This document shows positions 1 to 8,279 of a stretch of 64,000 nucleotides of DNA, in pieces (position 1 is the stretch's first letter; every line of letters starts with the position of its first letter). This DNA is from JALORV01 sp963766365 (GTDB lineage Bacteria; Pseudomonadota; Gammaproteobacteria; Burkholderiales; Burkholderiaceae_F), in NCBI GenBank assembly GCA_963766365.1, contig CAVXZK010000011.1, positions 186,001 through 250,000 of the forward strand, in the 5' to 3' direction. Under the pieces are notes generated by a model. It saw only the letters and a program-made list of their open reading frames with translations, did no database searches and was not told where the DNA came from. Position numbers and translations under genes: made by a program.

Positions 1-851
1 ACTTCGCGTGTGACCTCGTCGTCTACCGCGGCGCTGGCTCCTATGTCTGCGGCGAGGCCTCGGCGCTGATCACGTCGATCGAAGGCAAGAAGGGCTACCC
101 CCGCAACCGACCGCCACGACTGACCGTGCGTGGTCTGTACCAGCGGCCGACCGTCATTAACAATGTCGAGACGCTGTCGAACGTCGAAATCATCGTGCGC
201 CTGGGCGCCGAGGAGTTCCGCAAGGTCGGCCTCCCGAAGAGCCCGGGTACGCAACTCGTGTCGATCTCGGGCCACGTGGAGAAGCCCGGGGTGTACGAGG
301 TCGAATACGGTTATCCGCTCGCCAAGTTCATCTACGAGGACTGCGGCGGAGTGCTCGGCGGCAAGGCACTGAAATGCATCATCCCCGGCGGCATCTCGAC
401 CAAGGTGCTGACCGCGGCCGATATCGCGACGGTCACCTATGACCACAAGGCGATGGAGGCGGTCGGCTCGCAGGTCGGGTCCGGTGGCATGGTCGTGATC
501 GCCGAGGGCACCTGCATGGTGCGCCTGCTGCAGGTGATGCTGCGCTTCTATCACCACGAATCGTGCGGGCAGTGCACGCCGTGCCGCGAGGGCATGGGCT
601 GGCTGCACCGGACCATCGATCGCATCGTCGCCGGGAAGGGGCGGCCCGAGGACATCGACACACTGGTGCGCATCTCCGAGGCCAACGACGGCACGACGAT
701 CTGTGGCATGGGCGACGCCGCGGGCTACGCGACGGTCGGCATCATCGCCAAGTACCGCGACGAGTTCGAGTACTACATCGCCAATGGTCGGTCGAAGAAC
801 GGTGGCCGGCTCGAGGTCGACGCCGTGGAGCGGGAGGTCGCGCATGCCTGA
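1..851 (+). CDS. nuoF: NADH-quinone oxidoreductase subunit F (NuoF), 5'-truncated by window
   Basis: C-terminal part of the 51-kDa NADH- and FMN-binding subunit of complex I, in the cytoplasmic peripheral arm. The reading frame is open from base 3 and begins inside the conserved segment containing GAGSYVCGEASAL, so the NADH/FMN site is partly outside the window. The visible part holds the conserved PTVINNVET motif, the SLBB region and the motif ESCGQCTPCREG (bases 560-595), which ligates the N3 [4Fe-4S] cluster. The stop overlaps the nuoG start by 8 bases, so the two are translationally coupled. It heads the visible part of the nuoFGHIJKLMN operon; nuoA-E are expected just upstream. Confidence 0.97.
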   Translation, partial: FACDLVVYRGAGSYVCGEASALITSIEGKKGYPRNRPPRLTVRGLYQRPTVINNVETLSNVEIIVRLGAEEFRKVGLPKSPGTQLVSISGHVEKPGVYEVEYGYPLAKFIYEDCGGVLGGKALKCIIPGGISTKVLTAADIATVTYDHKAMEAVGSQVGSGGMVVIAEGTCMVRLLQVMLRFYHHESCGQCTPCREGMGWLHRTIDRIVAGKGRPEDIDTLVRISEANDGTTICGMGDAAGYATVGIIAKYRDEFEYYIANGRSKNGGRLEVDAVEREVAHA

Positions 852-2289
852 TTTCTTCATCAACGGGCAGCCGGTCTCCGCAGCCAAGGGCCAGACGGTC
901 ATGCAGGCCGCGGAGGCGAACGGTTTCTTCATCCCGACCTTCTGCTGGCATCCGCATCTCTCGGTGTCGGGCAACTGCCGCATCTGCGTCGTCGAAGTGG
1001 AGGGCGAGGGCGGCGGTGGCAGCTGGATGGAGATTGCCTGCAACATGCCGGTGACCGAAGGCATGCGCGTGCTGACGGATTCCGAGGCGGTGCGTGCGCG
1101 GCGGCGCGAGACGCTGCAGTTCATCCTCCTGAACCACCCGGTCGACTGCGGCATCTGCGACAAGGCCGGCGAATGCACGCTGCAGGACCACCATTACGAG
1201 CTCAACGGGCTACCTTCGGTCTCGACGATTCCGAAGGTACATGCGACCAAGTACTTCGACCTTTCGAGCCGCATCGTCCTCGACAACGAACGCTGCATCG
1301 TCTGCTCGCGCTGCGTGCGCTTCACGCGGGAGATTTCGAAGTCGAACGCGCTGGGCATCCAGAACCGTGGCGACAGCTCGTTGGTGCGCCCGGTCGAGAA
1401 CAGCAACTTCGAGGCGGATCCGTATTCGGACAACGTCATCGACATCTGTCCGGTCGGCGCCTTGCTGTCGAAGCAGTTCCTGCACAAGGCGCGCGTCTGG
1501 TACCTGAAGGCGACGCCGTCGGTCTGCCCGGGCTGCAGCCGCGGCTGCACGGTGGATCTGTGGCACCGCAAGGCGGAGTGGAAGCTGAATGCGCTGGATC
1601 CGCGCGAGAACACCGCCATCGCGCGCGTGACCCCGCGCGAGAACCCGGCCGTCAACGGGCCGTGGATCTGCAACAAGGGGCGCGACCTGGCGCAGATCTT
1701 CGAGCGCCCCCGTGCGCAGCAGGCGCTGCTGAAGGGCCAGCCGGCCCCGCTCACCGATGCGATCGCAGCGGCGCGCCGGCTGATCGGTGAGGCCAGGCGC
1801 CCGGTCGCACTGGTCTCGAACTGGGGTTCGAACGAGGAACTGGCGGCATTCAAGGCCGCGCTCGGCGACCGATTCGAGTGCATCGTCAAGTCGGACTGGC
1901 ACGCCCTGCCGGGCGAGCGCCTCGAAGACGACCTGCTGATCCGCGCCGACAAGAACCCCAACACGCGCATGGCGCAGGAGCTGTTCGGAGACCAGCCGCG
2001 CCTGGTGCCGGTCGATGCGGATCTGGTGCTGGTATGGGGCGAGGGTGCGAGCTTCGCCAACCTGCCGCGCGGGGTGAAGGTCGTGCTCCTGGGCTCGTAT
2101 CTCGCGCCTGAAAACGGCCACGCGGAGGTCTTCATCCCGGTCAGCCTCCAGACCGAGCGTGCGGGGCATTACACGAACTTTGCGGGTGTCGTCAGCCGCT
2201 TCGAGCCGATCGTCCGCAAGAAGGACGGCGTCGCTCACGCCGAGCAGCTGTTTGCGCAGCTGGCGGCCACCGCCGAGGCGATCGCATGA
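844..2289 (+). CDS. nuoG: NADH-quinone oxidoreductase subunit G (NuoG), short form
   Basis: Iron-sulfur subunit that passes electrons from NuoF towards NuoI. It starts at the ATG inside the end of nuoF (MPDFFINGQP). All ligands of the usual clusters can be read: C34/C45/C48/C66 for the [2Fe-2S] N1b, H98/C102/C105/C111 for N5, C151/C154/C157/C202 for N4, and C228/C231/C235/C276 for N7. The protein is only 481 residues, whereas the NuoG of most proteobacteria has roughly 690-900. Only about 200 residues of the molybdopterin-oxidoreductase-like domain follow N7. The reading frame is clean and ends in an ATGA overlap with nuoH, so this is a compact form rather than a frameshifted one. Confidence 0.93.
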   Translation: MPDFFINGQPVSAAKGQTVMQAAEANGFFIPTFCWHPHLSVSGNCRICVVEVEGEGGGGSWMEIACNMPVTEGMRVLTDSEAVRARRRETLQFILLNHPVDCGICDKAGECTLQDHHYELNGLPSVSTIPKVHATKYFDLSSRIVLDNERCIVCSRCVRFTREISKSNALGIQNRGDSSLVRPVENSNFEADPYSDNVIDICPVGALLSKQFLHKARVWYLKATPSVCPGCSRGCTVDLWHRKAEWKLNALDPRENTAIARVTPRENPAVNGPWICNKGRDLAQIFERPRAQQALLKGQPAPLTDAIAAARRLIGEARRPVALVSNWGSNEELAAFKAALGDRFECIVKSDWHALPGERLEDDLLIRADKNPNTRMAQELFGDQPRLVPVDADLVLVWGEGASFANLPRGVKVVLLGSYLAPENGHAEVFIPVSLQTERAGHYTNFAGVVSRFEPIVRKKDGVAHAEQLFAQLAATAEAIA

Positions 2290-3425
2290 TCCAGGACCTC
2301 GTCATCTCGATCGTCTTCATCACCTACGCCATCTCGGTGCTGATGGGCTTCGGCACGATTCTCACCTGGGTCGAGCGCAAGCAGGCCGCCGTCATGTCGG
2401 ACCGCATCGGCGCGAACCGCGCCTACCTGCGGATCCCGTTCACGCAGGTGAAGCTGGTCTGGTGGGGACTGTTCCACGGCATGGCCGACGGCCTGAAGAT
2501 GATCCTCAAGGAGGACTTCAAGCCCAAGACCTACGACTGGTACGCCTACGCGGTGGCCCCGTGGGTCGTGTTCACGCCGGTGCTGCTGGTGTTCGCGGTC
2601 ATTCCGTTCGGCGGCCAGCTGGTTCCGGGCGAGCTGATCCCGCCACTGGCGGGCTGGTTCGGCGATCGCAGTTATGCCATGCAGATCGCACAGCTCGATG
2701 CCGGGCTGCTGATGGTCTTCGCCTTCGGCGGCATGACGATCATCGGCGCGATGCTGGCGGGCTGGTCGTCGTCGAACAAGTTCTCCCTGCTCGGGGCGCT
2801 GCGGGCCGGCAGCCAGATGATCTCGTACGAGGTCATCATGGGCCTCACGGTTCTGGGGCTGATCGTCATCTTCGGCACGGTCGACCTCAACTCGATCGTG
2901 CAGCAGCAGTCGGGCATCGTGGCCGGGGTCCTGCCGGCATGGGGCATCGTGCTGCAGCCGTTCGCGGCGATCCTCTTCATGACCGCGGCGATCGCGGAGA
3001 ACAAGCGCATTCCGTTCGACCTGCCCGAGGCGGAGTCCGAACTGATCGCCGGCTACTTCACCGAATACTCGGCCATGAAGATGGGACTCTTCATGTTCGC
3101 CGAGTTCATCGAGATCGCGATCATCGGTGCGCTGTTCACGACGCTGTTCCTCGGCGGCTACAACCTGCCCTACATGACCGACTCCGGTTTCGCGTTCCCG
3201 GGCGGGCACACGATCGCGATGTCCCATGGCGCCGTGGTCGTCACGCAGCTCGTCGTATTCCTCGCCAAGGTGTTCGTCGTCTGCAGCTTCCAGATCCTGG
3301 TGCGGTGGTCGCTGCCGCGCTTCCGCTACGACCAGGTCCTGCGGTTCGCATGGAAATTCATGCTGCCGCTGGCCCTCATCAATTTCGTCTTCACAGTGTT
3401 CGCGCTGTGGGCGCTGGGGGCCTGA
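2286..3425 (+). CDS. nuoH: NADH-quinone oxidoreductase subunit H (NuoH)
   Basis: Membrane subunit at the junction of the two arms of complex I, forming much of the quinone chamber. It has 379 residues with about eight or nine hydrophobic segments. Conserved NuoH features are visible: TWVERKQAAVMSDRIGANR near the N-terminus, AENKRIPFDLPEAESELIAG (about residues 238-257) and the GYFTEYSAMKMGLF loop. The start overlaps the nuoG stop by four bases (ATGA). It is somewhat longer than the roughly 325-residue E. coli protein, with extra residues in the loop near PGGHTIAMSHG. Confidence 0.97.
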   Translation: MIQDLVISIVFITYAISVLMGFGTILTWVERKQAAVMSDRIGANRAYLRIPFTQVKLVWWGLFHGMADGLKMILKEDFKPKTYDWYAYAVAPWVVFTPVLLVFAVIPFGGQLVPGELIPPLAGWFGDRSYAMQIAQLDAGLLMVFAFGGMTIIGAMLAGWSSSNKFSLLGALRAGSQMISYEVIMGLTVLGLIVIFGTVDLNSIVQQQSGIVAGVLPAWGIVLQPFAAILFMTAAIAENKRIPFDLPEAESELIAGYFTEYSAMKMGLFMFAEFIEIAIIGALFTTLFLGGYNLPYMTDSGFAFPGGHTIAMSHGAVVVTQLVVFLAKVFVVCSFQILVRWSLPRFRYDQVLRFAWKFMLPLALINFVFTVFALWALGA

Positions 3426-3426
3426 G

Positions 3427-4008
3427 ATGGAACGCTCGACCTACGTTCGCAAGAAGTACTGGAACGAGCCCACGATGTCGTGGTGGGAGAAGGCCTACCT
3501 GTTCGAGATCGTGCGCGGCCTCATCATCACCGGCGGCGTCTTCACCCGCAACATGCTGCGCTGGATGACCGGGCGCAAGGGTGCATTGACGACCTACTAC
3601 CCGGAAGAGAAGCGCTGGGACTATGCCAAGGGCAACCGCGGCAAGCATGTGCTGACGCAGCGCGAGGACGGCTCCGGCCGCCCGCAGTGCATCGCCTGCA
3701 ACATGTGCGCCACCGTCTGCCCGGCGAAGGTCATCGAGATCGAGGCCGGCTTCGACCCGAAGGATGCGGTGCATCCCAAGTACCCGGCGCGCTTCGAGAT
3801 CGACTACTCGCGATGCGTCTTCTGCGGCCTGTGTGTCGAAGCCTGTCCGGAGGACGCGATCCGCATGGTCGAGGACGTCCCGCACCTGCCCTCTGCAGAC
3901 AGGAATCGCATGTGGCTCGGCAAGGAGGAACTGCTGACGTGGCGGCCGCAGAGCGACGTCGCCAAGCATTACCCGGCCACCGCCCCGACGCCGGAGGAGC
4001 ATCATTGA
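3427..4008 (+). CDS. nuoI: NADH-quinone oxidoreductase subunit I (NuoI)
   Basis: Ferredoxin-like subunit carrying the two [4Fe-4S] clusters N6a and N6b that deliver electrons to the terminal cluster and quinone. It has 193 residues. Two classical motifs are visible, CIACNMCATVCP and CVFCGLCVEACP, each with the distal Pro. The N-terminal segment is amphipathic (SWWEKAYLFEIVRGLIITGG) and suits membrane-surface attachment. The ATG is two bases after the nuoH stop. The length matches beta/gammaproteobacterial 8Fe proteins, and the His-rich C-terminal tail looks unremarkable. Confidence 0.97.
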   Translation: MERSTYVRKKYWNEPTMSWWEKAYLFEIVRGLIITGGVFTRNMLRWMTGRKGALTTYYPEEKRWDYAKGNRGKHVLTQREDGSGRPQCIACNMCATVCPAKVIEIEAGFDPKDAVHPKYPARFEIDYSRCVFCGLCVEACPEDAIRMVEDVPHLPSADRNRMWLGKEELLTWRPQSDVAKHYPATAPTPEEHH

Positions 4009-4532
4009 TGGAAGCCCTGCTCTCCAACCTCGAAACGCTCCTTCTCGTGGTGTTCGCTGCCTGCGCGCTGGTCGGCGCGGTGCTGGTCCTGGTGCTGCGC
4101 GAGCCGATGCGCGTGGCGATGGCGCTGATCTCGACGATGGTGTTCCTCGGTGGCGTTTACGGCCTGCTCGGCGTGCACTTCATCGCGGCCTTCCAGGTGC
4201 TGATCTACGTCGGCGCCGTCATGGTGTTCATCGTCTACGTGATCATGCTGCTCGATCCGCGCGATTCTGCGGTCAAGCGCCGCTTTTCGGCCCTGCTGGT
4301 ACCGGGCGTGATCGCCTGCGGCCTCTTCATCGTCGCGCTGGGCGGCCTGGTGTGGGACGGCGCCGGCCGGGTGCCGCGCGCCGCTGGTGGCGCCGGCTTC
4401 ACGCTGGCGCAGTTCTCTTCGCAGTTCCTCAACGAGTACTGGCTCGAATTCGAGCTGACGTCGGTCCTGCTGCTCGCGGCGATCGTCGCGGCGATCGCGG
4501 TCATCCAGGTCAGCCGGAGACATCATGGATAA
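4008..4532 (+). CDS. nuoJ: NADH-quinone oxidoreductase subunit J (NuoJ)
   Basis: Small membrane subunit of complex I with five predicted transmembrane helices in 174 residues. The conserved third helix is visible as AAFQVLIYVGAVMVFIVYVIMLL, which in the family contains the pi-bulge involved in proton coupling. The ATG overlaps the nuoI stop by one base (TGATG), so translation is coupled. The last helix ends SRRHHG and overlaps nuoK by eight bases. The order I-J-K and the overlaps are as in other nuo operons. Confidence 0.95.
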   Translation: MEALLSNLETLLLVVFAACALVGAVLVLVLREPMRVAMALISTMVFLGGVYGLLGVHFIAAFQVLIYVGAVMVFIVYVIMLLDPRDSAVKRRFSALLVPGVIACGLFIVALGGLVWDGAGRVPRAAGGAGFTLAQFSSQFLNEYWLEFELTSVLLLAAIVAAIAVIQVSRRHHG

Positions 4533-4827
4533 GGTGCAGATGCTGATCGGCCTCGCGATCGCGCTGTTCGCGATCGGACTCACGGGCGTGATCATCCGGC
4601 GCAACGTGCTGGTGATGCTGATGTGCATGGAACTGATGCTCAATGGCGTCATCCTGAGCCTGGTCACGTTCGCCTACCAGCTCGGCTCCGCGGTCGGTGC
4701 GGTCCTCGTGTTCCTGATCTTCGTTGTGGCGACGGCGGAGATCGCGATCGCGATCCCGATCGTGCTGCTGCTGGTGCGCCACAAGGGGACGCTCGACCTC
4801 GACGCCTACGCCGACCTCAAGGGATGA
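4525..4827 (+). CDS. nuoK: NADH-quinone oxidoreductase subunit K (NuoK)
   Basis: 100-residue membrane subunit of complex I, homologous to MnhC/MrpC antiporter subunits, with three transmembrane helices. The helices with buried acidic residues are visible: LVMLMCMELMLNGVILSL carries a membrane Glu, and the third helix has VATAEIAIAIPIVLLL with a second Glu. These are the conserved glutamates thought to carry protons. The start lies within the last codons of nuoJ. The length is the family norm. Confidence 0.96.
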   Translation: MDKVQMLIGLAIALFAIGLTGVIIRRNVLVMLMCMELMLNGVILSLVTFAYQLGSAVGAVLVFLIFVVATAEIAIAIPIVLLLVRHKGTLDLDAYADLKG

Positions 4828-4840
4828 GGGGAAACGGCTC

Positions 4841-6718
4841 ATGACCACCAATCTGCTGCTCCCCATCGTCCTGCTGCCTCTGCTCGGCTTCCTGATCAAC
4901 GGCCTCGCCGGCAATCGCACCGGCAAGGGCTTCGTCAGCCTCGTGGCCTGCGGTCTGCCGATCGTGGCTTTCATCATCGCGATCAACGCGACGATGCAGC
5001 TGATGGCCACCGGCGGACCGCTGGTGCAGACCGTGTTTACCTGGGCACAGTTTGCCGACCGCCCGTTCGAGATCGCGTTCTATTTCGACCGGCTGACCGC
5101 GGTGATGACGCTGATCGTTACCGGCGTGGGCTCGCTGATCCACGTCTACTCGACCGGCTACATGCACGACGACAAGAGCTACGCGCGCTACTTCGCGTAC
5201 CTCAACCTGTTCCTGTTCTTCATGCTGATGCTGGTGCTCGGCCGCTCGCTGCTGGTGCTGTTTGTCGGCTGGGAAGGCGTGGGCCTCGCGTCGTACCTGC
5301 TGATCGGCTTTTGGTTCGAGGACCCGGAGAAGGCTGCCGCCGGCAAGAAGGCGTTCATCACCAACCGCGTTGGCGACGCCGGCTTCCTGATCGGCATGTT
5401 CCTGCTGTATCGCGCGCTCGGCACGCTGCAGATGGACCAGATCAACGCCGCGTTCCTCGCCGGTCCGGTGGCGGTGTCGGCGAGCCTCGTCGGCGTGTTC
5501 CTGTTCATCGGCGCGACGGGCAAGTCGGCGCAGATCCCGCTGCATGTCTGGCTGCCGGATGCGATGGCCGGCCCGACGCCGGTGTCCGCACTGATCCATG
5601 CGGCAACAATGGTGACGGCGGGTGTGTATCTCGTCGCACGGCTGCACGGCATTTTCCTGCATGCGCCGGAGGCCTCGGCGCTGGTGGCGACGATCGGCGT
5701 GGCGACGGCGTTCTTCGCGGCGACGATCGCGGTCGTACAGACCGACATCAAGAAGGTGCTGGCGTACTCGACGATTTCGCAGCTCGGCTTCATGTTCCTC
5801 GCGGCGGGCGTCGGTGCCTACGGCGTCGCGGTGTTCCACCTGTACACGCACGCATTCTTCAAGGCCTGCCTGTTCCTCGGCGCCGGCAGCGTCATCCATG
5901 CCATGTCGGGCGAGCAGGACATCCGCAAGATGGGCGGGCTGGCGAAGAAGATTCCGATCACTTTCGCGACCTTTGCGATTGCGACCGCCGCAATCGCCGG
6001 GCTGCCACCGCTGGCCGGCTTCTTCTCCAAGGACGAGATCCTGTGGTTCGCGCTGGCGAGCGAACGGGGCGGCGCCCCGTGGCTGCTGGTCGTCGCGGCG
6101 GCGACGGCACTGATGACCGCCTTCTACATGTTCCGCCTGCTGTGGCTGACTTTCTTCGGCACGCCGCGCATGGACGAGAAGACCGCGCACCACATTCACG
6201 AGTCGCCCTGGTCGATGGCCGGCGTGCTCGTGGTGCTCGCCGTTCTGTCGGCGATTGGCGGCTTCTTCTCGATCCCGCATTTCCTCGAGGGCCAGCTGCC
6301 GCTGCCGCCGGTGAAACCGGAGCTGAAGTCGTTCCACACGGTCCTGCTCGTGCTCTCGGTCGTCATCGCGGCGCTGGGGCTGGCGGGCGCGGCGTGGTTC
6401 TACGCGCGCAATGGCGCGCGGGCCGAGCGGGCACGGTTGCAGATGCAGCCACTGCACCGCCTGCTGTCGGGCAAGTACTACATCGACGAGCTGTACGAGA
6501 CGCTCATCGGCCGGCCGATCCGCTGGATTTCCGACCGCGTGTTCCTGCGCATTGGTGACCGACTGCTGCTCGACGGCACGCTGAACGGCATGGCGAGCGT
6601 CGCACGCGGTGCGGCCGGTCAGCTGGCGCGCGTGCAGACGGGCAACCTGCACTTCTACGCGTTCCTGGTCCTCGCCGGACTTGTCGCCTTACTGCTGTGG
6701 AGCTGGGGCCATGTCTGA
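4841..6718 (+). CDS. nuoL: NADH-quinone oxidoreductase subunit L (NuoL)
   Basis: Largest antiporter-like proton channel of complex I, with 625 residues, many transmembrane helices and a C-terminal lateral helix. Typical motifs are LFVGWEGVGLASYLLIGFW with the key Glu (about residues 142-160), PLHVWLPDAMAGPTPVSALIHAATMV, the VQTDIKKVLAYSTISQLG stretch with conserved lysines, and HAFFKACLFLGAGSVIHA. The ATG at 4841 sits 13 bases after nuoK and is preceded by a GAGGGGA ribosome-binding site. The last eight bases overlap nuoM. Confidence 0.97.
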   Translation: MTTNLLLPIVLLPLLGFLINGLAGNRTGKGFVSLVACGLPIVAFIIAINATMQLMATGGPLVQTVFTWAQFADRPFEIAFYFDRLTAVMTLIVTGVGSLIHVYSTGYMHDDKSYARYFAYLNLFLFFMLMLVLGRSLLVLFVGWEGVGLASYLLIGFWFEDPEKAAAGKKAFITNRVGDAGFLIGMFLLYRALGTLQMDQINAAFLAGPVAVSASLVGVFLFIGATGKSAQIPLHVWLPDAMAGPTPVSALIHAATMVTAGVYLVARLHGIFLHAPEASALVATIGVATAFFAATIAVVQTDIKKVLAYSTISQLGFMFLAAGVGAYGVAVFHLYTHAFFKACLFLGAGSVIHAMSGEQDIRKMGGLAKKIPITFATFAIATAAIAGLPPLAGFFSKDEILWFALASERGGAPWLLVVAAATALMTAFYMFRLLWLTFFGTPRMDEKTAHHIHESPWSMAGVLVVLAVLSAIGGFFSIPHFLEGQLPLPPVKPELKSFHTVLLVLSVVIAALGLAGAAWFYARNGARAERARLQMQPLHRLLSGKYYIDELYETLIGRPIRWISDRVFLRIGDRLLLDGTLNGMASVARGAAGQLARVQTGNLHFYAFLVLAGLVALLLWSWGHV

Positions 6719-8279
6719 GCCGGCCGTGCTGAACCTGATCCTGTTCCTGCCGGTCATCGGCATGGCGCTGCTGCCGCTTGCGCGCAGTGACGGCATGGTG
6801 CGCCAGGTGACCTTCTGGGTGATGGTCGTCCAGTTCATCCTCACGCTGTGGCTGTACGTGAAGTTCCAGGCGGGCGTGCCCGAACTGCAGTTCGAGACGC
6901 GGCTGCCGTGGATCGCCCAGTGGGGCGTGCACTACCACATCGGCCTCGACGGCTTCAACGTGCTGCTGGTGTTGCTGACGGCCTTCCTCGGCCCGCTGGT
7001 GGTGGCCGGCGCCTTCAGTGCGATCACCAAGGACGTGAAGCTGTTCTACGCGATGGTGTTCCTGATCCAGTTCACGATGCTGGGCACCTTCCTCGCGCAG
7101 GATCTGTTCCTGTTCTACGTGTTCTGGGAAGCCATGCTGATCCCGATGTTCCTGATCATCGGCATCTGGGGCGGCGAGCGGCGCATCTACGCGACCGTCA
7201 AGTTCGTTCTGTACACGGCGTTCGGCTCGATCTTGATGCTCGCGGCGATCATCTATCTCGTGTATTCGCTGCAGCAGGGCTCCGGCGTGTCGTCCTTCTC
7301 GTTCGCCGACTTGTACCGTCACAAGCTGCCGGTCGAGGTGCAGGGCTGGCTGCTGGCGGCCTTCGCGCTGTCGTTCGCGATCAAGGTGCCGATCGTGCCG
7401 TTGCACACCTGGCTGCCGGACGCGCACGTCGAGGCGCCGACGGCCGGCTCGGTGATCCTGGCCGGCGTGTTGCTGAAAATGGGGACCTACGGCTTCATCA
7501 AGCTGGGCTTCCCGCTGTTTCCGGAAGCGGCACGGGCGGCCACCAACTGGGTGATGCTGGCGGCGGTTGTCAGCATCGTCTACGGTGCCTGCCTGGCGCT
7601 GGTGCAGACCGACATCAAGAAGATCATCGCGTACTCGTCGATCAGTCACCTGGGCTACGTGATGCTGGGGCTGGCAAGCCTGGACCTGATCGGCATTCAG
7701 GGCGCGATTATCCAGATGGTGAGCCACGGCCTGACCGCGGCCGGCCTGTTCCTGATGGTCGGAATGATCTACGAGCGCTGCCACACACGCGAACTCGCGG
7801 CCTACGGCGGACTCGCGAAGATCCTGCCGGTCTACTCGGTGTTCTTCATGATCCTGACGCTCGCGGCGATCGGGCTGCCGACGACCAGCGGCTTCACCGG
7901 CGAATTCCTGGTGCTCCTGGGCGCGTTCAACTCGGCCTGGCCGATCTACCAGGCCGGCAACTCGGTGCCGCTGGTGATGACGGTCATCGCCGTCACGGGC
8001 GTGGTGCTCGGCGCGATGTACATGCTCTGGTTCGCCCAGCGCTTCCTGTTCGGCGCCGTGAAGGCGCCGCACGCGCCGCTCGTGGACCTCAATGGCCGTG
8101 AGCGCGCGATCCTGGTGACGCTGGTGATTGCGGTGTTCTGGCTCGGCCTGTTCCCGAACGAGGCGTTGCGCAAGACGGAAGTGGCGGCACTGCAGTACCA
8201 GAAGTGGGTCGAAGTCGCCGGCCAGCCCGCGGCCACGGCGCGCGCCTCTTCAATGTCGGTCCAGGAGGCCACGCGATGA
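6711..8279 (+). CDS. nuoM: NADH-quinone oxidoreductase subunit M (NuoM)
   Basis: Antiporter-like proton-pumping subunit of complex I, 522 residues and about 14 helices. Family motifs are visible: FYVFWEAMLIPMFLIIGIWG (key Glu in TM5), PLHTWLPDAHVEAPTAGSV, VQTDIKKIIAYSSISHLG and MVSHGLTAAGLFLMVGM. The start is the ATG inside the nuoL end (GCCATGTCTGAG) and the stop overlaps nuoN by four bases. The length is standard. Confidence 0.97.
   Translation: MSEPAVLNLILFLPVIGMALLPLARSDGMVRQVTFWVMVVQFILTLWLYVKFQAGVPELQFETRLPWIAQWGVHYHIGLDGFNVLLVLLTAFLGPLVVAGAFSAITKDVKLFYAMVFLIQFTMLGTFLAQDLFLFYVFWEAMLIPMFLIIGIWGGERRIYATVKFVLYTAFGSILMLAAIIYLVYSLQQGSGVSSFSFADLYRHKLPVEVQGWLLAAFALSFAIKVPIVPLHTWLPDAHVEAPTAGSVILAGVLLKMGTYGFIKLGFPLFPEAARAATNWVMLAAVVSIVYGACLALVQTDIKKIIAYSSISHLGYVMLGLASLDLIGIQGAIIQMVSHGLTAAGLFLMVGMIYERCHTRELAAYGGLAKILPVYSVFFMILTLAAIGLPTTSGFTGEFLVLLGAFNSAWPIYQAGNSVPLVMTVIAVTGVVLGAMYMLWFAQRFLFGAVKAPHAPLVDLNGRERAILVTLVIAVFWLGLFPNEALRKTEVAALQYQKWVEVAGQPAATARASSMSVQEATR

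Noticed and set aside
4817..6652. 611-codon minus-strand frame opposite nuoL
   Set aside because: Low-complexity Arg/His/Gln-rich translation typical of antisense GC-rich frames; nuoL is certain.
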